Origin: Gammaproteobacteria bacterium
GTDB taxonomy: Bacteria; Pseudomonadota; Gammaproteobacteria; Steroidobacterales; JACDCP01
Assembly: GCA_013817465.1 (NCBI GenBank)
Contig: JACDCP010000072.1
Location: 1 to 11,639 of the forward strand
Reading direction: 5' to 3'
DNA length: 11,639 bases
Position 1 is the first letter of the stretch. Each line of letters opens with the position of its first letter. The translations under genes and the position numbers were made by a program. Below, one piece after another: positions 7,242-11,639 of this stretch. A model generated the notes under the pieces. It did no database searches. It saw only the letters and a list, made by a program, of their open reading frames with translations, and had not been told where the DNA came from.

Positions 7242-8663
7242 TCGAGACTTTCCTGGCCGGCCGCGCTGTCCTTACTGCTGCTCGCAGGCTGCGCCGCGGG
7301 ACCTGCGGTCGAATCCGATCCGGAGGCGACGGAGGATCTCGCGCCGGTCAGCGGGTTCAGCATCCCCATCGATTACCACGAGCTCGACAACGGCCTGAAA
7401 GTAGTGCTTTCACCCGACCCGTCCGTGCCGGTCGTCACCGTGGGCGTCTACTACAACATCGGCTTTCGCATCGAGCCCCGCGAACGCACCGGTTTCGCGC
7501 ACTTGTTCGAGCATCTGATGTTCCAGGGCTCCGACAACCTCGGCAAGATGGAATTCATCAGCCTCGTCGAAAGCAACGGCGGCGTCGTGAACGGCTCGAC
7601 GCGTTTCGACTACACCAATTACTTCGAGGTGGTCCCCGCGCACAAGCTCGAAACCATGCTCTGGGCGGAAGCGGATCGCATGCGAAGCCTCGCCATCACC
7701 GAGGTAAACCTCGTCAACCAGAAGGATGTGGTCAAGAACGAGGTCAAGGTCAATGTGTTGAATCAGCCTTACGGCGGCTTTCCATGGCTCGACATGCCTC
7801 AGCATGCCAACGAAAACTGGTACAACGCGCACAACTTCTACGGCGAGCTCGAGGACCTCGACGCAGCCACGCTGGATGAAGCGCGCAGTTTCTTTGAGAC
7901 GTATTACGGGCCAAACAATGCCGTGCTGGTCGTGGTCGGCGATTTCGAGCCGGCCAGCGCGCTCGCGATGGTCGAAGAGCACTTCGGCGACATAGAGCCT
8001 TCCGACGTGCCGCCGCTGCCGGACATCTCAGAGCCGCGACAGGCCGAGGAAAAGCACGCCACGGAAACCGATCCGCTGGCTCCCCGTCCTGCGCTCGCGT
8101 TCGCCTATCACGTCCCCGAACGCGGCACGCCCGAGCATTACGCGATGGGCATCATCGATCAGATCCTGGTGCAGGGCGAGGATAGTCGCCTGCACCGGAA
8201 GCTCGTCCAGGAGCTTGGCGTCACGGACGGCGTGTTCGGCGGCATCAACATGCTCGGCAGCATGTTCGACTACAACGGACCGATGCTCTGGACGGCAGGC
8301 TTGCTACATGACGAACGGCACGATACGCCGACCATCATGGCCGCAGTCGACGAAGTCATTCAGGATCTGCGGGCGAACGGCGTGACCGAGGCCGAGTTCG
8401 AGCGTGCGCTCGTCAAAATGCGCTCGGGCCTGTATTCGATTGTCGGCTCGTCGACGCGGTTCGGGCTGCTCGACCTGCTCGCGTCGTTCGCGCTGTTCGA
8501 TGATGATCCCGCGCGCATCAACCGCCTCGAGGAGGAGTTTCGCGAAGTCACGCCCGAGCTGATCCGCGCCACGGCCGAGGAGTATCTTCGGCCGGGCAAC
8601 CGGACCGTGCTGACCTTGCTGCCGCAACCCCCACAGGCGGCCGATTCGCGGTCGAAGAAGTGA
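7239..8663 (+). CDS. M16 family zinc metallopeptidase, lipoprotein, catalytic subunit
   Basis: The 474-residue protein begins with a lipoprotein signal (MSRLSWPAALSLLLLAGC): lipobox LAGC, lipidated Cys18, and Ala at +2, which favours the outer membrane. An acidic, proline-containing linker leads into the N-terminal M16 domain. The inverted zinc motif HLFEH is at residues 88-92 and the third ligand, Glu168 in VVKNEVKVN, lies 76 residues beyond His92, the spacing expected for M16. The C-terminal half (ALAFAYHVPERGTPEHYAMGIIDQIL, read in two pieces, then SRLHRKLVQE) is the second, non-catalytic M16 domain. Such half-size M16B proteins usually work as a pair with an inactive partner, and the next gene, 2 nt downstream, encodes exactly that. 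The likely role is degradation of peptides or damaged proteins in the periplasm. Substrates are unknown, and nothing links it to leucine catabolism except position. Confidence 0.94.
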   Translation: MSRLSWPAALSLLLLAGCAAGPAVESDPEATEDLAPVSGFSIPIDYHELDNGLKVVLSPDPSVPVVTVGVYYNIGFRIEPRERTGFAHLFEHLMFQGSDNLGKMEFISLVESNGGVVNGSTRFDYTNYFEVVPAHKLETMLWAEADRMRSLAITEVNLVNQKDVVKNEVKVNVLNQPYGGFPWLDMPQHANENWYNAHNFYGELEDLDAATLDEARSFFETYYGPNNAVLVVVGDFEPASALAMVEEHFGDIEPSDVPPLPDISEPRQAEEKHATETDPLAPRPALAFAYHVPERGTPEHYAMGIIDQILVQGEDSRLHRKLVQELGVTDGVFGGINMLGSMFDYNGPMLWTAGLLHDERHDTPTIMAAVDEVIQDLRANGVTEAEFERALVKMRSGLYSIVGSSTRFGLLDLLASFALFDDDPARINRLEEEFREVTPELIRATAEEYLRPGNRTVLTLLPQPPQAADSRSKK

Positions 8664-8665
8664 TC

Positions 8666-10069
8666 ATGTGCAAAGGATTCCGCTTCATCCTCCTGCTGCT
8701 GGGCTCGGTCACCTTGCTGGCATCGCCTGCGCAGGCGCAGGAGACGCCGCCGCCTGGAGGCGAGCCGAAAGAGTTCGAGCTGCCGCAGAAACAAAGCCTG
8801 CGCCTGGACAACGGCCTCAAAGCCACGTTCGTGCAATTCGGTGACGTGCCGAAAGTCGCCGTCAGCGTGTTCGTGCGCACCGGCAACCTCAATGAGGGCG
8901 AAAACACGTGGCTGGCCGACCTCAGCGGCGAGCTGATGAAGGAAGGCACAGCCACGCGCAGCGCCAACGAAATCGCCATCGAGGCGGCGGATATGGGCGG
9001 CAGCGTCAGCCTGGCCGTCGGCGTCGAACAGACCTCGCTCACCTCGGACGTGCTTTCGGAGTTCGGCCCGCGCGCCGTCGAGCTGCTGGCCGATGTCGTA
9101 CGCCGCCCGCGTTTTCCCCAGTCCGAGCTCGAGCGCATCCGCGGCAACTTCCTGCGCAACCTCAGCGTGGCCCGCTCCCAGCCGCAAGCGCTGGCCAGCG
9201 AAGCGTTCTTGCGCCTGCTCTACGGCGAGCATGCCTACGGCAAGGTGTTCCCCAGCGAGGAGCAGCTCGAGTCCTATACGATCGCCGATGCGCGCAGCTA
9301 TTACGAAGAGAATTTCGGCGCACAGCGTACGCACGTCTATGTGGCCGGCAAGTTCGATGAAGAGGCGATGCGCGAAGCGATCCATGCGGCATTTGCCGAC
9401 TGGGAGACAGGCTCCGTGCCGTATATCAACGTGCCCGCGCCTCAATCGGGCGAGCGCGTCGTGTTTCTCGAGCGCGATGGCGCGCCACAATCGACAATAT
9501 ATCTCGGCCAGCGCGTCGTGCACCCCTCGGAGTCGGGCTATATCCCGATGGTGGTCATGAACACGCTGCTCGGCGGGTCATTCGCTTCACGCATCACGCG
9601 GAATATTCGCGAAGACAAAGGCTATACCTACTCGCCGGACAGCAGCATCTCGACACGCTATCGGGACGCGTACTGGCTGCTGTCCGCCGACGTGACCACG
9701 GACGTTACGGGACCGGCCCTCCAGGAGATCTTTCTCGAGCTCGATCGGCTGCAATCCAAGCCGCCGTCGAGCGAGGAGCTGGACGGCATCAAAAGCTATC
9801 GCACGGGAATTTTCGTGCTCGGCAATGCAACACGCGGCGGCCTGATCGGCCAGATGGCCTTTCTCGACCTGCACGGCCTCGATGAAAGCTTTCTGACCAA
9901 CTATTTGAGCAACGTACATGCCGTGACGCCGCAGGAAGTCAGCGCCGTCGCGCGCCGGCAGCTTGAGCAGGACGACATGGTCGTCGTCATCGTCGGCGAT
10001 CTGGACGCAATCGAAGACCAGCTCGCCGGCGTGCCGGCCATGATCGGAGTGCCTGCCCCTTCCCCCTGA
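8666..10069 (+). CDS. M16 family protein without a zinc site, secreted partner subunit
   Basis: The 467-residue protein starts with a Sec signal peptide (hydrophobic FILLLLGSVTLLA, probable cleavage after AQA at residue 24). Its N-terminal M16 domain aligns with the upstream gene, but the HxxEH position reads D85-L-S-G-E89, so all three zinc and catalytic residues are lost and it should be inactive alone. The C-terminal domain keeps ITRNIREDKGYTYSPDSS, the Arg/Tyr-containing segment (R315, Y320, Y322) that the non-catalytic subunit of M16B heterodimers contributes to substrate binding. I infer a periplasmic heterodimer anchored by the lipoprotein partner. The start is ATG 8666 with GAAGAAG (8654-8660) 5 nt upstream. 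A GTG at 8660 overlapping the previous stop is in frame, but that ribosome binding site would sit on top of it. Confidence 0.93.
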   Translation: MCKGFRFILLLLGSVTLLASPAQAQETPPPGGEPKEFELPQKQSLRLDNGLKATFVQFGDVPKVAVSVFVRTGNLNEGENTWLADLSGELMKEGTATRSANEIAIEAADMGGSVSLAVGVEQTSLTSDVLSEFGPRAVELLADVVRRPRFPQSELERIRGNFLRNLSVARSQPQALASEAFLRLLYGEHAYGKVFPSEEQLESYTIADARSYYEENFGAQRTHVYVAGKFDEEAMREAIHAAFADWETGSVPYINVPAPQSGERVVFLERDGAPQSTIYLGQRVVHPSESGYIPMVVMNTLLGGSFASRITRNIREDKGYTYSPDSSISTRYRDAYWLLSADVTTDVTGPALQEIFLELDRLQSKPPSSEELDGIKSYRTGIFVLGNATRGGLIGQMAFLDLHGLDESFLTNYLSNVHAVTPQEVSAVARRQLEQDDMVVVIVGDLDAIEDQLAGVPAMIGVPAPSP

Positions 10070-10138
10070 TCGCGCAAGCATGTTCAAACGGCCCGAGCCT
10101 GGAAACGCACGTTTTTAAACAGCCTGCTAGAATGCAGC
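10070..10138. other. Spacer upstream of the repeat cluster
   Basis: This is the first part of a 196-nt gap. It holds no gene, no T-tailed terminator hairpin and, at its end, a promoter-like -10 element listed separately. GTTTTTAAAC at 10111-10120 is an AT-rich palindrome-like stretch just upstream of that element. Confidence 0.5.
10125..10133 (+). promoter_or_regulatory. Probable extended -10 promoter for the ETF-QO gene
   Basis: TGCTAGAAT (10125-10133) is an extended -10 element: TGn followed by TAGAAT, which matches TATAAT at 5 of 6 positions. No good -35 hexamer lies 16-18 nt upstream, which is tolerated by extended -10 promoters. Transcription would begin near 10140, at the first base of the repeat cluster, and give a 5' UTR of about 126 nt made almost wholly of repeats. 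Confidence 0.45.
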
Positions 10139-10225
10139 GGAAAATGGGGACATTCCTGATTTTCTGAGCGATGACTTTCCAACCTGATAATGAGGTGCGG
10201 AAAATCAGGAATGTCCCCATTTTCC
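10139..10225. repeat. REP-like perfect inverted repeat, locus 2
   Basis: The left arm (10139-10164) and right arm (10200-10225) are perfect reverse complements over 26 nt around a 35-nt loop. The core reads GGGGACATTCCTGATTTTC and its complement, flanked by AAAAT and ATTTT. The A-tract before and T-tract after a G/C-rich stem base give it the look of a bidirectional terminator, although the loop is long. It is the same family as the element at 2454-2525, with a nearly equal loop length (36 there). Confidence 0.93.
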
Positions 10226-10230
10226 ACTGT

Positions 10231-10257
10231 TCAGAAAATCAGGAATGTCCCCATTTT
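10231..10257 (-). repeat. Third repeat copy, abutting the ETF-QO start
   Basis: This copy repeats the right arm in the same orientation over 24 nt (10234-10257). It is also a perfect reverse complement of the left arm over 27 nt (10231-10257 against 10141-10167). It could therefore compete with the right arm for pairing with the left arm. It ends 8 nt before the ATG at 10266 and takes the place where a Shine-Dalgarno would normally lie. Confidence 0.93.
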
Positions 10258-10265
10258 TCGCTGTC

Positions 10266-11639
10266 ATGCCTGAACGCGACCTCATGGAATACGACGTGGC
10301 CGTCGTCGGTGCGGGACCGGCCGGGCTTGCCTGCGCGATCCGGCTGAAGCAGCTCGATGCGGAACGCAACGTCTGCGTGCTGGAAAAGGCCGCTGAAATC
10401 GGGGCGCATGCGCTCTCGGGAGCAGTCATGCAGCCGGATACGCTCGACGACCTGTTGCCCGGCTGGCGCGATGACAAGCCCGATATCTGCGTTCCCGCCA
10501 CCCGCGACGAGTTCGTCTATCTGACCAGGAAGCGCCGGCTGCGCCTGCCCACGCCGCCGCAGATGAAGAACCACGGTAACTTCATCATCTCCCAGGGACA
10601 GCTCTGCCGCTGGCTCGGTGAGCAGGCCGAAGGCCTCGGCGTGGACGTGTTTCCGGGCTTCGCCGCAGCGCGCGTCCTGTTCGACGATGCCGGAAAAGTC
10701 ATCGGCATCGCCACGGGTGACATGGGACGCGAAAAAGACGGTTCCGAAGGATCCGATTTTGCGCCCGGCGTGGATATACACGCCGCGGTCACGGTGTTGG
10801 CCGAAGGCAGCCGCGGCAGCCTGTCCAAGGCGCTCATCGAACGCTTCGACCTGCGCGAGGGCCGCAGCTGCGCGACCTACGGGCTCGGCCTGAAGGAGCT
10901 GTGGCAACTACCGCCGGGGCGCGTGGAACCGGGCCTCGTACAGCACACCATCGGCTGGCCCCTCGACAAACGGACTTACGGCGGCAGCTTCGTCTATCAC
11001 CTGAACGACGACCGAATTTATGTCGGCTTCGTCGTTGCACTCGATTATGAGGATCCCGGCTTGCGGCCTTTCGAGGCATTCCAGCAATTCAAGCATCACC
11101 CGAGCATCCGGCCCCTGCTCGAAGGCGGCGAAATCATCTCCGCCGGCGCGCGCACCCTGAGCGAGGGCGGGCATCAGAGCGCCCCGCGCCGGGACATGCC
11201 GGGCGCCATCCTTGCAGGCGACGCCGGCACGACGCTCAACGTGCCCAAGATCAAGGGCATCCATCTGGCGCTGCGCTCCGGCATGCTGGCCGCCGAGCAA
11301 ATTGTCGAGCGCGGCGAGAGCACGGGCTTCGACGAGCGGTTTCGTGCGTCACCGGCCGGTGCCGAGCTCTACAAGGTGCGCAACATCCGGCCCGGCTTTC
11401 GCTGGGGTCTCTGGCCGGGCCTCGCCAATGCGGTGCTGGAAACCGTCACGCTCGGCAAGCTGCCCTGGACACTGGAGAATCACGCGGACTGGTCGAATCT
11501 GAAGCAGCTGGATGACTACGATGCGCCCGAGCGTCACTGGTCCGCGCGCGAGCTGTCGCCGCGCGACCGGCTCGCGTCGGCCTATTTTGCAGCCACCGCA
11601 CATGACGAGAACCAGCCCAACCACTTGCAGATTCTCGAG
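10266..11639 (+). CDS. Electron transfer flavoprotein-ubiquinone oxidoreductase, 3'-truncated by window edge
   Basis: The first 458 residues of a protein that is usually about 550 long are present, and the frame is open to the last base. The enzyme takes electrons from reduced ETF, the acceptor of acyl-CoA dehydrogenases such as isovaleryl-CoA dehydrogenase, and reduces ubiquinone at the inner membrane. Visible are the FAD site VVGAGPAGLACAIRLKQL (GxGxxG at 15-20), EKAAEIGAHALSGAV, NHGNFIISQGQLCRWLGEQAE, YGLGLKELW, HTIGWPLDKRTYGGSFVYHL, FKHHPSIRPLLEGGE and LNVPKIKGIHLALRSGMLAAE. The C-terminal 4Fe-4S ferredoxin-like domain is beyond the edge. The stretch before LNVPKIKG reads AGDAGTT, a variant of the usual G(C/D)xxGF pattern. 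Start ATG 10266 gives MPERDLMEYDV, which fits the family N-terminus. No Shine-Dalgarno is visible because repeat DNA reaches to 10257. FixC-type proteins are an alternative, but the residues above favour ETF-QO. Confidence 0.96.
   Translation, partial: MPERDLMEYDVAVVGAGPAGLACAIRLKQLDAERNVCVLEKAAEIGAHALSGAVMQPDTLDDLLPGWRDDKPDICVPATRDEFVYLTRKRRLRLPTPPQMKNHGNFIISQGQLCRWLGEQAEGLGVDVFPGFAAARVLFDDAGKVIGIATGDMGREKDGSEGSDFAPGVDIHAAVTVLAEGSRGSLSKALIERFDLREGRSCATYGLGLKELWQLPPGRVEPGLVQHTIGWPLDKRTYGGSFVYHLNDDRIYVGFVVALDYEDPGLRPFEAFQQFKHHPSIRPLLEGGEIISAGARTLSEGGHQSAPRRDMPGAILAGDAGTTLNVPKIKGIHLALRSGMLAAEQIVERGESTGFDERFRASPAGAELYKVRNIRPGFRWGLWPGLANAVLETVTLGKLPWTLENHADWSNLKQLDDYDAPERHWSARELSPRDRLASAYFAATAHDENQPNHLQILE

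Noticed and set aside
8360..9523. Minus-strand open frame of 387 residues
   Set aside because: Opposite the two M16 genes. The composition is that of a GC-rich shadow and no motif is visible.
10139..10257. Insertion sequence ends
   Set aside because: The inverted arms enclose only 35 nt, with no transposase and no target-site duplication that I could find. A small non-autonomous REP-like unit fits better.
10239..10907. Minus-strand open frame of 222 residues ending in repeat DNA
   Set aside because: Antisense to ETF-QO. Its C-terminal residues are only the translation of the ATGTCCCC repeat arm.

Overview
The window is a stretch of GC-rich bacterial chromosome with every gene on the + strand. 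It is a branched-chain amino acid (leucine/isoleucine) catabolic cluster followed by a peptidase pair and an electron-transfer gene. The proteins resemble those of proteobacteria: the carboxyltransferase follows the Pseudomonas LiuB pattern from end to end. Short GGGGACAT/ATGTCCCC inverted repeats lie between genes. I infer a gammaproteobacterium or close relative, possibly from an uncultured lineage, but the window has no marker gene that would fix the taxon.

Layout. 1-780: the C-terminal two thirds of a thiolase, cut by the window edge. 843-2453: liuB, the methylcrotonyl-CoA carboxylase carboxyltransferase subunit. 2454-2587: an intergenic spacer filled by an inverted repeat plus a decayed third copy. 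2588-3376: liuC, a methylglutaconyl-CoA hydratase-type crotonase. 3361-5400: liuD, the biotin-carrying MCC alpha subunit. 5401-5532: a spacer with small hairpins. 5533-6459: liuE/mvaB, HMG-CoA lyase. 6456-7223: an SDR very close to the HSD17B10 type (3-hydroxy-2-methylbutyryl-CoA dehydrogenase), overlapping liuE by ATGA. 7239-8663 and 8666-10069: two M16 peptidase-family proteins, a lipoprotein with an intact HxxEH zinc site and a secreted partner without it. 10070-10265: a spacer with a probable promoter and three perfect repeat copies. 10266 to the window end: the N-terminal 458 codons of ETF-ubiquinone oxidoreductase.

How the genes work together. LiuB and LiuD carboxylate 3-methylcrotonyl-CoA, LiuC hydrates the product to HMG-CoA, and LiuE cleaves that to acetyl-CoA and acetoacetate. 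The SDR and the thiolase fit the last two steps of isoleucine breakdown, and the thiolase can also split acetoacetyl-CoA. ETF-QO would pass electrons from the acyl-CoA dehydrogenases of these pathways (none is in the window) to ubiquinone. The M16 pair sits close behind the SDR and is probably co-transcribed, but it has no evident role in the pathway.

The core genes are well-known families. The least explained part is the repeat family: both copies of the locus show the same order (one forward arm, one inverted arm, then a second inverted arm just before the next start codon). At the second site a probable extended -10 promoter would make the repeats the 5' UTR of the ETF-QO gene, and the arms could form two mutually exclusive long hairpins.
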